From assembly GCF_008930665.1 (NCBI RefSeq), contig NZ_PQMG01000003.1, positions 248,001-312,000 of the forward strand: a stretch of DNA of 64,000 nt. The letters run 5' to 3'. The notes beneath the pieces were generated by a model, which was given only the letters and a program-made list of their open reading frames with translations, was not told the origin of the DNA and did no database searches. Shown here piece by piece: positions 34,623 through 44,380 of the stretch. The translations under genes and the position numbers were made by a program. Within the stretch, counting starts at the first letter, position 1, and the number at the start of each line of letters is the position of its first letter. This DNA is from Corynebacterium sp. 74A (GTDB lineage: Bacteria; Actinomycetota; Actinomycetes; Mycobacteriales; Mycobacteriaceae).

Positions 34623-35885
34623 CTAGTACCGAATCAACCCGATATCGGTGACTACTTCAAAGCACTCATCCCCGCTGAGGGAGGATTGGTCCACCTGCGA
34701 ATCGGGGTCGATGATCACCACGCGGTGGCCCTCCTCGCGCAGCCGCCGCAGCCCCTCGAGCAGCATGCGCAAGGCCACCGGTGCCAAAGAGATAACGCGA
34801 GAGATGTCCACGGCGAAGATCGGGCCGCGAATCTCGCGGGTGCGCATGGCGTGCAATAAGGCCTCGCCGGCCGAGAAATTGAGCGTTCCCTGCAGCTTGA
34901 GAAGGGAAATATCTCCCTCTTGGACCAGCTCGCGCACCGCGTTCACGCCACGCCGGTCGGTGGACATCAAGTGCAGGCCCCAATCACGGGAGAGCCGCTG
35001 GAATACCTTGCGCCCCAGCACCGAGTTGCCATTGACGTCGAGCGGCGGGGAGAAGGTGGCAATGCCCAGCTGCCCGGGCAGACAGCCCATCATGCCGCCC
35101 GAAACCCCCGATTTAGCGGGAATGCCCACGGAGGTCATCCATCGCCCGGCGGCGTCATACATGCCCGCCGAGGCCATCACGGCCAAGGCTTGGTGGCACA
35201 CGTCCTCGCTCACGACCTGCTCGCCGGTGAGCGGCTGCACCCCACCATTGGACAGGGTGGCGGCCATGACCGCGAGATCCCGCACGGTGACGTTGATGGA
35301 GCACTGATACACATAGGAGACCACGGCGTCATGGGCGTCGTCGCCGATGATGCCGTAGGAGCGCAGCATGTGCGCGATGGCGAAGTTACGATCCGAGTTG
35401 TCCAATTCCGAATAGGCCACCGCCATGTCCACGCTGAGCTCGCGGCCGGCCAGCCGAGAGAATTGGGCAAGGATCTTCTCCACGCGTTCTTCAATGGTGG
35501 AGTCCACGCCATTAATCAGCTGGTTAATAGCGATCGCCCCCGCATTAATCATGGGATTAACCGGGCGGTTGGTGGGCGTATCCAAAGACAGTTCATTAAA
35601 CGCCTCGCCGGAAGGCTCCACGCCCACGGTTTCTAAGACGGTCTGCAACCCACATTCTTCGAGGGCGAGGGCATAGGCGAAGGGCTTGGAGACTGACTGC
35701 ATGGAGAATTCGTGCTCGGCATCGCCGACACAGTAGATGCGGCCATGCGAGGTGCACAGGCCGATGGCCTTGCGCTCCGGATCGGCCTGCGCCAGCACGG
35801 GGATATAGTCGGCGACCGTGCCTTCCGCGTCATAGTCGATGGACTCGAGGGCGAGCGATAGGTAATCGTGAATCGGGGTAGACAT
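34623..35885 (-). CDS. glsA: glutaminase fused to a STAS domain
   Basis: Hydrolyses glutamine to glutamate and ammonia. The 420-residue protein has two parts. The first is a serine-dependent glutaminase domain (residues 1 to about 305) with catalytic S64-x-x-K67 in SMQSVSKPFAYA, NPMINAGAIA, and GIPAKSGVSGGMMG. The second is a C-terminal STAS domain (about 325-415; PIFAVDISRVISLAPVALRM, HRVVIIDPD), related to anti-sigma-factor antagonists and SulP tails. Single-domain bacterial glutaminases are about 310 residues, so the STAS part is an addition that probably senses nucleotides or mediates interaction. Neighbours give no operon context; it is divergent from an MFS gene. Confidence 0.9.
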   Translation of the reverse strand: MSTPIHDYLSLALESIDYDAEGTVADYIPVLAQADPERKAIGLCTSHGRIYCVGDAEHEFSMQSVSKPFAYALALEECGLQTVLETVGVEPSGEAFNELSLDTPTNRPVNPMINAGAIAINQLINGVDSTIEERVEKILAQFSRLAGRELSVDMAVAYSELDNSDRNFAIAHMLRSYGIIGDDAHDAVVSYVYQCSINVTVRDLAVMAATLSNGGVQPLTGEQVVSEDVCHQALAVMASAGMYDAAGRWMTSVGIPAKSGVSGGMMGCLPGQLGIATFSPPLDVNGNSVLGRKVFQRLSRDWGLHLMSTDRRGVNAVRELVQEGDISLLKLQGTLNFSAGEALLHAMRTREIRGPIFAVDISRVISLAPVALRMLLEGLRRLREEGHRVVIIDPDSQVDQSSLSGDECFEVVTDIGLIRY

Positions 35886-36009
35886 ACTTCAGCTCCAAAG
35901 CCTTCCTTATCGCTGCGGGCCACAGGCGGACAGACTCGACACTACCAACGCTCGGACTCTGCCTAGGACCCGCCTGCCAGCAGCGCTCTTCCCAGCACTA
36001 TCGTGGTGG

Positions 36010-37290
36010 ATGATGAACACCTCTGATGCCGCGTCCGCCGCTGGCGCCACCGACCCCACCGACCCCACCGCTGCCGTCAGCCAGCGCCAAGCGATCGTGG
36101 TGTGGCTGGCCGCCGTCGTGGTCTACATCGTGGCCATCATGGGCCGCGGTTCCTTTGGCGTGGCCAGCGTCGAAGCCTTCGAGCGTTTTTCCGCCTCCGC
36201 CAGTGGGCTCGCCGTGTTCACCGCGGTGCAAATGGGGGTCTATGCCCTCGCCCAGATTCCCACCGGCGTGCTGATTGATCGTTTCGGTGCCCGCCGCCTG
36301 CTCGTCGCCGGCGCCCTCGTCATGGCCGGCGGCCAGCTGGTGCTCGCGCTGAGCACGAGCTTTACGGTGGCCATCATCGCCCGGGTGCTGGTGGCGATGG
36401 GCGATGCCACCGCATTTTTGTCGGTGATGCGCATCATTCCGCAGTGGTTTCCCTTGCACCGGGCGCCCATTTTCACGCAGCTGACTGCCGCGTTGGGACA
36501 GGTGGGCCAGTTTCTTTCCGCGGTGGTGTTTCTCGGTATCCTCCACGCCGCGGGCTGGGAAGTGGCCTTCATTTCCGCGGCGGCGGCGGGCGTGCTGGTG
36601 GCGCTGGCGGCCTGGGTGGCTATTCAGGAGCCGCCCCGCCGGCTGGTGAGTTCCACCCAGCCGCTGCGGGCCCGCCTGCGTATCGTGGCCACCCATCCGG
36701 CCTGCTGGCAGGGCTTCTTCATTCACGGCATCGGCCTATTTCCACAGGTGGTCTTCACTCTCACCTGGGGCATCCCGCTGATGACCCTCGGCATGGGAAT
36801 CAGCGCCCACGTCGCCGGCTGGGTGCTGGTGGTCAATACCGTAGTTCAGGTTCTTGCCGGCCCGCTCCACGGGTTCATCTCGGCGCGCTTCGGGGCGAAT
36901 CGCTGGATGCTGGCGCTGGTGAGCTCGGGCATCACGATAGCGCTGTGGGCGCTATTTTTCTGCAGCTCCTCCCCGCGCGGGGTGGCGTGGATCGTGGTGC
37001 TCAATGTGGTGATGGGTGCGCTCGCTCCGGTGGCCAATTATGGCTTCGACCAGGTGCGCGAGGCCGTGCCCCACGAGGTACTCGCCACGGGCACGGGCTT
37101 GGCCAACATGGGCGGCTTCACCGCCGGCATGATCGTCGCCCAAGGCTATGGCATGCTTCTCGACGTCGCCGCCGCGGACAGCACCCACTACACGTGGGGC
37201 GATTTCCGCTTCGCTGGGCTCGCCGCCCTCATCGTGTGGGCGCTGGGCGCCAGTGCTTTGGTGTGGGCGCGCCGCCGCGAGCGCCGCTAG
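36010..37290 (+). CDS. MFS transporter, 12-helix, substrate unknown
   Basis: A 426-residue major facilitator protein with 12 predicted helices and a motif-A variant PTGVLIDRFGARRLLVAG in the first loop. The Arg-rich loop, the MGDATAFLSVMRIIPQWF segment and the second-half GPLHGFISARFGANRWM place it near the general sugar/organic anion porters, but the substrate cannot be named. ATG 36010 has CACTAT 8 bases upstream and no ribosome site (possible leaderless start). The last bases (CTAG) supply stop codons to both this gene and the convergent one. Confidence 0.82.
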   Translation: MMNTSDAASAAGATDPTDPTAAVSQRQAIVVWLAAVVVYIVAIMGRGSFGVASVEAFERFSASASGLAVFTAVQMGVYALAQIPTGVLIDRFGARRLLVAGALVMAGGQLVLALSTSFTVAIIARVLVAMGDATAFLSVMRIIPQWFPLHRAPIFTQLTAALGQVGQFLSAVVFLGILHAAGWEVAFISAAAAGVLVALAAWVAIQEPPRRLVSSTQPLRARLRIVATHPACWQGFFIHGIGLFPQVVFTLTWGIPLMTLGMGISAHVAGWVLVVNTVVQVLAGPLHGFISARFGANRWMLALVSSGITIALWALFFCSSSPRGVAWIVVLNVVMGALAPVANYGFDQVREAVPHEVLATGTGLANMGGFTAGMIVAQGYGMLLDVAAADSTHYTWGDFRFAGLAALIVWALGASALVWARRRERR

Positions 37291-37694
37291 CGCGGGCTGG
37301 GGCCACCACGGCCCCGCAGCAGCGCATCCACCACGCTGTGCACCGCTTGGTCGCCTAAGGTTTGACGCACGGCGTCATAGACCTTGCCGGCGTCGAAGCT
37401 CGTACCGCGCGGAAATTCGATCCTGTCCTCGCCCTCATCTCCGGTGGGCGGGGTCGCCGCTGCGGGCTCGGCATCCTCCACCTCCTCCGCGTCCACCACA
37501 TCCTCGGCGGCCGAGGCAGCGGAGGGAGCACCGGGCACGCCGTTGTGCTCTACATAGATCTCGCGCGTGTCCTCATCGATCACGAGATACTCCTCGGGAT
37601 CGACCCCGAGGGTACGGAGGGTATCGGCGAACTCGATGAGATCAGCGACGGTAGGGCTATCCATATCGAGCCCGATACGCATCGAAATATTCAT
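37287..37694 (-). CDS. small acidic conserved protein
   Basis: A 135-residue soluble protein with three parts: an N-terminal folded segment (DSPTVADLIEFADTLRTLGVDPEEYLVIDED), a low-complexity Ala/Asp/Glu/Pro linker (about residues 55-88), and a C-terminal helical segment ending RGRGGPSPR. I do not recognise the family beyond its place after glnE in corynebacteria. ATG 37694 has AAGGAG at 8 bases. It follows glnE by 44 bp on the same strand and may be the last gene of a glnA2-glnE operon. The stop codon overlaps that of the convergent MFS gene. Confidence 0.75.
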   Translation of the reverse strand: MNISMRIGLDMDSPTVADLIEFADTLRTLGVDPEEYLVIDEDTREIYVEHNGVPGAPSAASAAEDVVDAEEVEDAEPAAATPPTGDEGEDRIEFPRGTSFDAGKVYDAVRQTLGDQAVHSVVDALLRGRGGPSPR

Positions 37695-37738
37695 TGCACT
37701 GCTCCTTCTAGGCACTACGTGCACCCCAGTGTAGCGAT

Positions 37739-40700
37739 TTAGAAACGCTCACTCCCCTGGGGAATGCGCCGCATCTGCTGGGGCCGCTGCTGGCCGCCGC
37801 CGGAGAAAGAACCCATGGGTCCGAATCGGTGCTCCATCCCCTCCGAATCGGCAATCTCATCACTGATGGTGGACTCGCCCCAGAACACCTCGTCCACCAC
37901 CTGCCGAGCGCGGCGGGTCTTTTTCAGATAGTCCTCCAAAAATTCCTGGTAATTCATGGGGTTCCAGCCGGCGGCCGCCGCGGTTTCCGCGAGCTGCGGC
38001 CCGGGCTGCGGCAGCTGATCGGTGCGCTTGCCCCGCACCAGCACCAGCGCATTGCGGGCGCGGGTGGCGGCCAGCCATGCGGAGCGCAGAATCTGTACCT
38101 TCTCCGCGTCCACGATGCCCTCATGTTCCATCACATCCAGCGCCTCCAAGGTGGAGGTGGTGTGCAGGGCTGGGTGCTTGTGCGCCTCGAGCATACTCAC
38201 GAGTTGCACCGTCCACTCGATATCGGTGAGCGCGCCCCGCCCCAGCTTGGTGTGGGTTTTACGATCCGCGCCGCGCGGCAAGCGCTCATTGTCCACGCGC
38301 GCCTTCATGCGGCGCACCTCGCGCACAGTCTTCTCATCCACGCCTTCAGGGGGATAGCGGAACTCGTCGATGGCGGCAAGGAACTGCACGCCCAGCTCCT
38401 TATCGCCGGCAATGTCGGTGGCCCGCAGCAGCGCCTGCTTCTCCCATACCGCACCCCACGAGGAGTAGTAGCGCTGATAGCTTTCCACGGTGCGGGCCAC
38501 GGCCCCCGATTTCCCTTCGGGGCGCAGGCCCAAATCCACCTCGAGGGAGGGATCGCTGGAGGGCTTGCTCAGCCGGCGGCGCATGCGATCGACGATGCGC
38601 TTAGCCCACATCAGCGCCTCATTCTCCCCCACCGACTCCACGGGCTCGGCCACAAACATCACATCGGCATCGGAGCCATATCCCAGCTCCTTACCGCCCA
38701 ATCGGCCCATACCGATCACCGCGATGCGGGCAAGGGGTTTGTCCACCTCGCCCTTGTGCACGGAGCCGCGGATCTCGGCGGCGAGGGCGGCGTCGAGCAC
38801 CGCATCCCAGATCTCCGAGAGGCTCGCACACACCGTCTGCACGTCGATAAGCCCGAGGAGATCCGCGGAGGCGATACGCGCCAGCTCTACTCGACGCAGA
38901 GAGCGGGCCACGGTGATCGCCCGGTCGGGATCATCGTGCCGGGCCGCGGCCGCACGCAGTGACTTGGCAATAGTCTCCGGGGATTGCTCCAAAAGCCGCG
39001 GTCCCTTGGCGGAGTCGCTAAAGAGCTTGAGCACCTCGGGGGCGGAGACCACCAGATTCGCCGCATAGGGCGAGGTCCCCAGCACTTTCATCAGGCGCTG
39101 CCCCACGATCCCCTCATCGCGCAGGGTACGCAAGAACCACGTGCGGTCATAGGCCGCATCCGAGAGCTTGCGATAGTTGAGCAGGCCTTGGTCCGGGTTG
39201 GCGGTATCGCCCAGCCACTCCATCAGGGTGGGCAGCAGCATCGCCTGGATCTTGGCCTTGCGGGAGGAGCCCGAGGCGAGCGCCGTGAGATGCTCATAGG
39301 CCCGATCTGGGAATTGATAACCCAAAGCAGCCAGCTGCAGCTTCGCGGATTCCTTACTCAAGGTGAGCGTGCCCGAATCGAGCGCCGCCACCGAGCCCAG
39401 CAAGGGGCGGTAGAACAGCCGCGTGTGCAGCCCACGGACCTGAATGGAGACGCGTTTGAGCTTCTTCAACAGGGTTTCCGCGCTGGTGCCGCGTCCCTCG
39501 CCGCGCAGCCCGGCAGACCGCGCCAGCCACCGCAGGGCGGTGGTGTCCTCCGGCTTGGGCAGGGCATGTGTGCGCCGCAGGCGCTGCAACTGCAAGCGGT
39601 GTTCGATGGTGCGGAGAAACTCATAGTCCTCGATGAGCACCTTGCCGTCTTCACGGCCCACATAGCCGGCGTCGATAAGCGCCTCGAGTGCAGACACGGT
39701 GGCCTTGGTGCGCAGGGTCTCGTCCACGCGGCCGTGCACCATCTGCAGCAGCTGCACGGCAAATTCCACATCGCGCAGCCCGCCGCGGCCGAGTTTGAGC
39801 TCGCGCTCTTGCATATCGGAGGGCACATTATTCAGCACCCGAGAGCGCATGTGTTGCACGCCCTCCACAAAATTATCCCGCTGGCTGGCCTCCCACACCA
39901 TGGGATCGAGCGCCTCAATATAGCGGCGTCCCAGCTCCATATCGCCGGTGAGAGGGCGGGCCTTGAGCAGCGCCTGAAATTCCCAGGTTTCCGCCCAGCG
40001 CTTGTAGTAGCTCACATGTGATTCGAGGGTGCGCACCAGCGCCCCTCGCTTGCCCTCGGGGCGCAGGGCGGCATCGACCTCGAAGAAGGCTTTGCCGCCG
40101 ATGCGGATGAGTTCGCTGGCCAGGCGGGTGGCCTTCGGGGTAGCCGGCTCGGCTACGAAGATCACATCAACATCGGAGATATAGTTCAATTCCCGCGCCC
40201 CGCACTTGCCCATGGCGATCACCCCGAGCGCGCAGTCCAGGGGATCCTCGCCGTAGACCCCGGCGGCGGCCACGGCGAGCCCAGCGGTGAGCGCGGCATC
40301 GGCCGCATCAGACAGCCGCGCCGAGACCGTCTTAAACGCCACCATCTCCAATCCGGAGCGGCGGCTGGTCTCGGGATAGGTGCCGGCGAGATCCGCGGCG
40401 GCAATGCGCATGATGATGCTGCGATAGGCCACCTTCAGCGCCCGCTCGGCCTCAGTGCCCGCCATGCAGGCCACATACATGCCCACCTCGGAACAGTTCT
40501 CGGCCGCGGGCTGGGCGGAGACATCCTCGGCAAAGCGGGCGGGACGGGCATCCACCGCGCCGAGCATGAGGCGCAGCATCTCCTCCTTGGTGGGCATCGG
40601 CTCTTTGAGGCTGCGCCACGTCTCCGGATGGGCCACCAGATGATCGCCGAGCGCGGTGGAACCGCCGAGGAGCGCGATGAGTCGGACCCGCAGCTCGCGG

Positions 40701-40921
40701 TGCTCGCGCATGCTGCGATCAAACTCGGCGCGTTCCGCATCGTCGAGGTTGCCGACCAAGCGAATGAGGGTATTGAGCGCCAGATCCGGGTCGGCGGCAC
40801 CGGAGAGCTGCCGCAGCAGCTCGAGGGACTCCTCGTTATACCACCCCAACTCCTTGAGGTCATCGGCGGCCGTGGGGCGCTGGAGGGACAAGCTGGCTGG
40901 GGTGGGCAGGCTAGTGCGCAT
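37739..40921 (-). CDS. glnE: glutamine synthetase adenylyltransferase / adenylyl-removing enzyme
   Basis: Bifunctional enzyme that adds AMP to, and removes it from, the regulatory tyrosine of GlnA according to nitrogen status. The 1060-residue protein has two nucleotidyltransferase domains: the N-terminal one (de-adenylylation) with NYISDVDVIFVAEP and the C-terminal one (adenylylation) with GYGSDADVMFVAEP, each followed by a helical domain with the GRGxLxDxEWxVQ-type motif. It lies 39 bp behind glnA2. Two motif copies lie inside (39669 exact, 38842 partial), both encoding Leu-Ile-Asp. Confidence 0.96.
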   Translation of the reverse strand: MRTSLPTPASLSLQRPTAADDLKELGWYNEESLELLRQLSGAADPDLALNTLIRLVGNLDDAERAEFDRSMREHRELRVRLIALLGGSTALGDHLVAHPETWRSLKEPMPTKEEMLRLMLGAVDARPARFAEDVSAQPAAENCSEVGMYVACMAGTEAERALKVAYRSIIMRIAAADLAGTYPETSRRSGLEMVAFKTVSARLSDAADAALTAGLAVAAAGVYGEDPLDCALGVIAMGKCGARELNYISDVDVIFVAEPATPKATRLASELIRIGGKAFFEVDAALRPEGKRGALVRTLESHVSYYKRWAETWEFQALLKARPLTGDMELGRRYIEALDPMVWEASQRDNFVEGVQHMRSRVLNNVPSDMQERELKLGRGGLRDVEFAVQLLQMVHGRVDETLRTKATVSALEALIDAGYVGREDGKVLIEDYEFLRTIEHRLQLQRLRRTHALPKPEDTTALRWLARSAGLRGEGRGTSAETLLKKLKRVSIQVRGLHTRLFYRPLLGSVAALDSGTLTLSKESAKLQLAALGYQFPDRAYEHLTALASGSSRKAKIQAMLLPTLMEWLGDTANPDQGLLNYRKLSDAAYDRTWFLRTLRDEGIVGQRLMKVLGTSPYAANLVVSAPEVLKLFSDSAKGPRLLEQSPETIAKSLRAAAARHDDPDRAITVARSLRRVELARIASADLLGLIDVQTVCASLSEIWDAVLDAALAAEIRGSVHKGEVDKPLARIAVIGMGRLGGKELGYGSDADVMFVAEPVESVGENEALMWAKRIVDRMRRRLSKPSSDPSLEVDLGLRPEGKSGAVARTVESYQRYYSSWGAVWEKQALLRATDIAGDKELGVQFLAAIDEFRYPPEGVDEKTVREVRRMKARVDNERLPRGADRKTHTKLGRGALTDIEWTVQLVSMLEAHKHPALHTTSTLEALDVMEHEGIVDAEKVQILRSAWLAATRARNALVLVRGKRTDQLPQPGPQLAETAAAAGWNPMNYQEFLEDYLKKTRRARQVVDEVFWGESTISDEIADSEGMEHRFGPMGSFSGGGQQRPQQMRRIPQGSERF
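38842..38852 (+). repeat. 11-base match to the 12-mer, inside glnE
   Basis: CGTCGATAAGC, lacking only the first G (A instead). The coding strand reads ggG CTT ATC GAC Gtg (Gly-Leu-Ile-Asp-Val). Confidence 0.7.
39669..39680 (+). repeat. copy of the 12-mer, inside glnE
   Basis: The coding strand (reverse) reads gcG CTT ATC GAC GCc ggc (Ala-Leu-Ile-Asp-Ala-Gly). Confidence 0.9.
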
Positions 40922-40960
40922 GATCTTTATCCTCGACTGCGGGCGGTGGAATGCTCGATC

Positions 40961-42301
40961 TTAGTAGTGCAGATTGGTGCGCAATTCCCACGCGCTGATC
41001 TGGCTTTGATAGTCCCGCCACTCGCTCCACTTGCTGCGCAGGAAGAACTCGAATACGTGCTCGCCCAATACCTCGGCGAGGAACTCGGACTGCTCCATCA
41101 TGTGCAATGCCTGGTCCAGGCTGGCCGGCAGGTCCTGATAGCCGAGGGCGCGGCGCTCCCGGCGGGTCAGCTGCGAGATGTCGTCCTCGGCCGGATCCGG
41201 CAGCTCATAGCTTTCTTTAATGCCGCGCAGACCGGCGGCAAGCAGCACCGAATAGGCCAGGTAGGGATTGCAGCCGGTGTCCGGGGAGCGCACCTCGATA
41301 CGCCGAGAGGAGACCTTCGTGGGCCGATAGGTGGGCACCCGCACCATGGCGGAACGATTCGATACCCCCCACGTGGCCGCGGTGGGGGCCTCGTTGCCAA
41401 ACATGATGCGCTTATAGGAGTTCACCCACTGGTTGGTGACCGCCGAGATCTCCGGGGCGTGGTAGAGGATGCCGGCGATGAACTGCTTCGCGGTGCGCGA
41501 GAGGTTGTACATGTCATCGGAGTCGTGGAAGGCATTGGTATCGCCCTCGAATAGCGACATGTGGGTGTGCATGGCCGAGCCGGCGAAATCCCGGAAGGGC
41601 TTCGGCATAAAGGTGGCCTTCACGCCGTGGTGGGCGGCCACATCCTTAATCAGGTAGCGGAAGGTCATGATGTTATCCGCCATATTCAGCGCCTCGGCAT
41701 AACGGAGATCAATCTCCTGCTGGCCCGGCGCGGTCTCGTGGTGCGAGAACTCCACGGCGATGCCCATGGATTCGAGAGCGGCCATGGCGTCGCGGCGGAA
41801 GCGCGGGGCATCGTCGTAGGTGGCGTGGTCGAAGTAGCCGCCGTTATCGGTGGGCACGGGCTCTTTGCCATCGGTATCGAGGCTGCGGACCATGTAGAAC
41901 TCAATCTCGGGGTGCAGCAGCGCCCGGAAGCCTTCATCGGCCAGCCTTTCGGTCTGGCGTCGCAGCACCTGGCGGGGATCCACCCAGGAGGGCTGACCAT
42001 CGGGCATGACGATGTCGCAGAACATGCGGGCGGTGTTTTCCAGCCCTTCGCCATAGGAATCCGGCAGCATCTGGAAGGTGGAGGGATCGGGCTTGGCCAG
42101 GGTGTCCGATTCAGAGATACGGGAAAAGCCCTCCACGGCCGAGCCATCGAAACCGATGCCGTCTTCGAGCGCGATCTCGAGCTCTGCGGGGGCGATAGCC
42201 ACGGACTTCAGGTAGCCGAGGATGTCGGTAAACCAGAGGCGCACGTAGCGGATGTCTCGTTCTTCAATGGCGCGGAGCACGAATTCCTGTTGGCTGTTCA
42301 T
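40961..42301 (-). CDS. glnA2: glutamine synthetase-like protein GlnA2
   Basis: A second type I glutamine synthetase of 446 residues, shorter than GlnA. The catalytic motifs are kept: FDGSAVEGF, FSHHETAPGQQEIDLRY, MPKPFRDFAGSAMHTHMSLF and RIEVRSPDTGCNPY. The region matching the adenylylation site of GlnA reads SYELPDPAEDD, a poor match to the usual LYDLPPEE, so control by adenylylation is doubtful. ATG 42301 is chosen; codons upstream are not family-like. It is first in a probable glnA2-glnE operon, the standard corynebacterial arrangement. Its role is usually minor beside GlnA. Confidence 0.92.
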   Translation of the reverse strand: MNSQQEFVLRAIEERDIRYVRLWFTDILGYLKSVAIAPAELEIALEDGIGFDGSAVEGFSRISESDTLAKPDPSTFQMLPDSYGEGLENTARMFCDIVMPDGQPSWVDPRQVLRRQTERLADEGFRALLHPEIEFYMVRSLDTDGKEPVPTDNGGYFDHATYDDAPRFRRDAMAALESMGIAVEFSHHETAPGQQEIDLRYAEALNMADNIMTFRYLIKDVAAHHGVKATFMPKPFRDFAGSAMHTHMSLFEGDTNAFHDSDDMYNLSRTAKQFIAGILYHAPEISAVTNQWVNSYKRIMFGNEAPTAATWGVSNRSAMVRVPTYRPTKVSSRRIEVRSPDTGCNPYLAYSVLLAAGLRGIKESYELPDPAEDDISQLTRRERRALGYQDLPASLDQALHMMEQSEFLAEVLGEHVFEFFLRSKWSEWRDYQSQISAWELRTNLHY

Positions 42302-42431
42302 ATATTCCAACCTACTTGAGTTGGGCGCTCGAGTTGGTCCAGTATCCCGCCCCAATCTACGGCCGCGGCCCAGCACACCCCCGAGTGGTGTTTACGCAGC
42401 TAACACGGAGCAAAACTGGTAGATATTGGGC

Positions 42432-44024
42432 ATGGGCACTGCCACGAATCTTGAGGTTGAAATAAAGTTCTCCGCCACCGAGGAGCTCGCGGTTCCGGAT
42501 CTGACGCATGTCTCTGGCTGCGAGGCGGCGCGCGAGACCGTGGTGCATCGTTTATCGGCGGTGTATTTTGACACCCCCGATCTGCGGTTGACGCGGGCGA
42601 AAGTGACGCTGCGGCGCCGTACCGGCGGCAAGGATGACGGCTGGCATATTAAGCTACCCGGCGAGCAGGGTCGGCTGGAGATTCACGCCGATAGTGACCC
42701 CTCAGATCCGGAACGCATCCCCACGGAGATTCTGGCTACGGTGCGGGCCCTAAGCCGCGGCCACAGCCTGGAGCCTATCGCCCGAGTGGATAATGAACGC
42801 CACGAGACGGTGTATGAGGATGCGGCGGGAGAAGCGTTGGCTGAGTTCTGCGATGATCACGTATCTGCCCGCTCTTTCCTGCCCACGGGCACGGCGCGGC
42901 GCTGGCGCGAGTGGGAGATCGAGCTCGCCGGGCCGGCGGCAGAGACCAAGCGCGGGGCGAAGTTCTTGCGCAAGGCCAGCAAGGTGGTGCGCGCCGCCGG
43001 CGCCAGCGACTCCGATAGCCCCTCCAAGTTGGTAGCAGCGTTGGGCGAGTCGATTACTGCCGCCCCTACTCCCCCACAGCTGGCCGAGCTGCCCTCCTCG
43101 TCCCCCGCGGCGGGCGTGGTGGCGGCGCTGGCACAGAATCGCGATCGCATCGTGGAGATGGATCCGCGGGTGCGCCGCGATGAGTGGGATTCGATCCACC
43201 AGATGCGGGTGGCCACCCGTGAGCTGCGCAGCCACATGCGCACCTTCGAGGGCATTCTCGTGGGCGAGGCCTATAGCCATATTGAGCAGGAACTCAAGGC
43301 CTTGGCCGGCATCCTCGGCCAGGCCCGCGATGCAGAGGTGGTGGCCGAGCGCATGGTTCATCTGATTGAGGCCGAGGACAGCGGCATGATCGATGAGACC
43401 ACCCGCGCCCGCGTGCTCCAGGAGCTCAACCGCGATTATCGCCGTGCCCACGCCCGGGTGGTGAAGGTGCTTGATAGCGAGCGCTATCTCACCTTATTGC
43501 GGGATCTTGACGAGCTGCTCGCCCATCCCCCGCTGGCCGCCGACGTGCATGAGGCCGCCAGTGCTGCGGCAGCGCCCGAGCCGGAGCAGGTGCTGGCCAG
43601 CCATCTCGACGGCGCCTACCGCCGTTTGGTGAAGCGCCATAAGAAAGCGGTAGCGCTGTGGGCCAACCAAGAGCTGGATCTGCACACCCGCGAAAACGCG
43701 GTGCACGATATGCGCAAGGCGGCGAAGAAGTTGCGCTATTCGGCGGATGCCGCCGGCGCGGCCACCTCCTTGAAAACGAAGAAGGTGGTGAAGGCCTGTA
43801 AGCGCATGCAGTCTGTGCTCGGCGACTTCCAGGACACCGTCACCTCGCGGGATATGATCGTGCGGCTAGCGCTGCGCGCCCGCGCGAAGGGTGAGGATAC
43901 CTTCGCCTATGGGTTGCTCTATCAAAAAGAACGCCAGCTGGGGCTGCAGGCCCTCAGCGGCTATGAAGAGTCTTTCGACGCCATTCGCGCCGCCTATACA
44001 AAGATGAGCGCGCGGCGTCGATAA
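42432..44024 (+). CDS. CYTH-CHAD domain protein
   Basis: A 530-residue protein. The N-terminal CYTH domain (residues 1-200) has the ExExK signature in NLEVEIKF and alternating acidic and basic strands that bind triphosphates. The C-terminal CHAD domain (about 230-525) is all helical with conserved basic and histidine residues (WDSIHQMRVATRELRS, AVHDMRKAAKKLRY). CHAD binds inorganic polyphosphate, so the protein probably acts in polyphosphate or triphosphate metabolism. TAGATA ends 6 bases before ATG 42432, so the mRNA is probably leaderless. Its stop codon TAA lies within a 12-mer copy. Confidence 0.9.
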   Translation: MGTATNLEVEIKFSATEELAVPDLTHVSGCEAARETVVHRLSAVYFDTPDLRLTRAKVTLRRRTGGKDDGWHIKLPGEQGRLEIHADSDPSDPERIPTEILATVRALSRGHSLEPIARVDNERHETVYEDAAGEALAEFCDDHVSARSFLPTGTARRWREWEIELAGPAAETKRGAKFLRKASKVVRAAGASDSDSPSKLVAALGESITAAPTPPQLAELPSSSPAAGVVAALAQNRDRIVEMDPRVRRDEWDSIHQMRVATRELRSHMRTFEGILVGEAYSHIEQELKALAGILGQARDAEVVAERMVHLIEAEDSGMIDETTRARVLQELNRDYRRAHARVVKVLDSERYLTLLRDLDELLAHPPLAADVHEAASAAAAPEPEQVLASHLDGAYRRLVKRHKKAVALWANQELDLHTRENAVHDMRKAAKKLRYSADAAGAATSLKTKKVVKACKRMQSVLGDFQDTVTSRDMIVRLALRARAKGEDTFAYGLLYQKERQLGLQALSGYEESFDAIRAAYTKMSARRR

Positions 44025-44026
44025 GC
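44015..44026 (+). repeat. copy of the 12-mer over the CYTH-CHAD stop codon
   Basis: Reads cgG CGT CGA TAA GC, so the motif provides the last two Arg codons and the stop. Confidence 0.9.
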
Positions 44027-44041
44027 GCTACGACTGCGGTC

Positions 44042-44239
44042 TTATCCCCAGTCGTCGTCGTTCCAGTCGTCCTCGCGCTCGCGCTCATCGGCGGCCTCGT
44101 TGCGCTGGTGCACGATCTCGAAGGCGTTGCGGGCCTCTTCTTCGGTGGCATAGGGACCCATGCGGTCGTCCCACGATCCCACCTTGTCGGTGGACACTTC
44201 TCCGGTGGAGACGTTGTAGTACCACTTTTTCTCAGTCAT
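44042..44239 (-). CDS. small SPOR-like protein
   Basis: A 65-residue acidic protein conserved in actinobacteria: MTEKKWYYNVSTGEV, then DRMGPYATEEEARNAFEIV, and a very acidic tail (EREDDWNDDDWG). The pattern Trp-Tyr-Tyr plus GPYATxEEA resembles a minimal SPOR-type fold, but no function is known. It is convergent with the CYTH-CHAD gene (17 bp) and divergent from the galactokinase-like gene. CTCCTTA-type sequence complementary to a ribosome site precedes the ATG on the reverse strand. Confidence 0.8.
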   Translation of the reverse strand: MTEKKWYYNVSTGEVSTDKVGSWDDRMGPYATEEEARNAFEIVHQRNEAADEREREDDWNDDDWG

Positions 44240-44380
44240 GCACGCTCCTTAAAACATTGTGTATTGGGCATTATTCCCATTGTAGGGGTCTTAGCGCCCC
44301 CATGTCGGCGCATGCGGGAACGCGCTGTCCTAGAGTGGGTGAGAAGTTATGTTCCCACGGAGTCCTAAGGAGGGGCCAAG

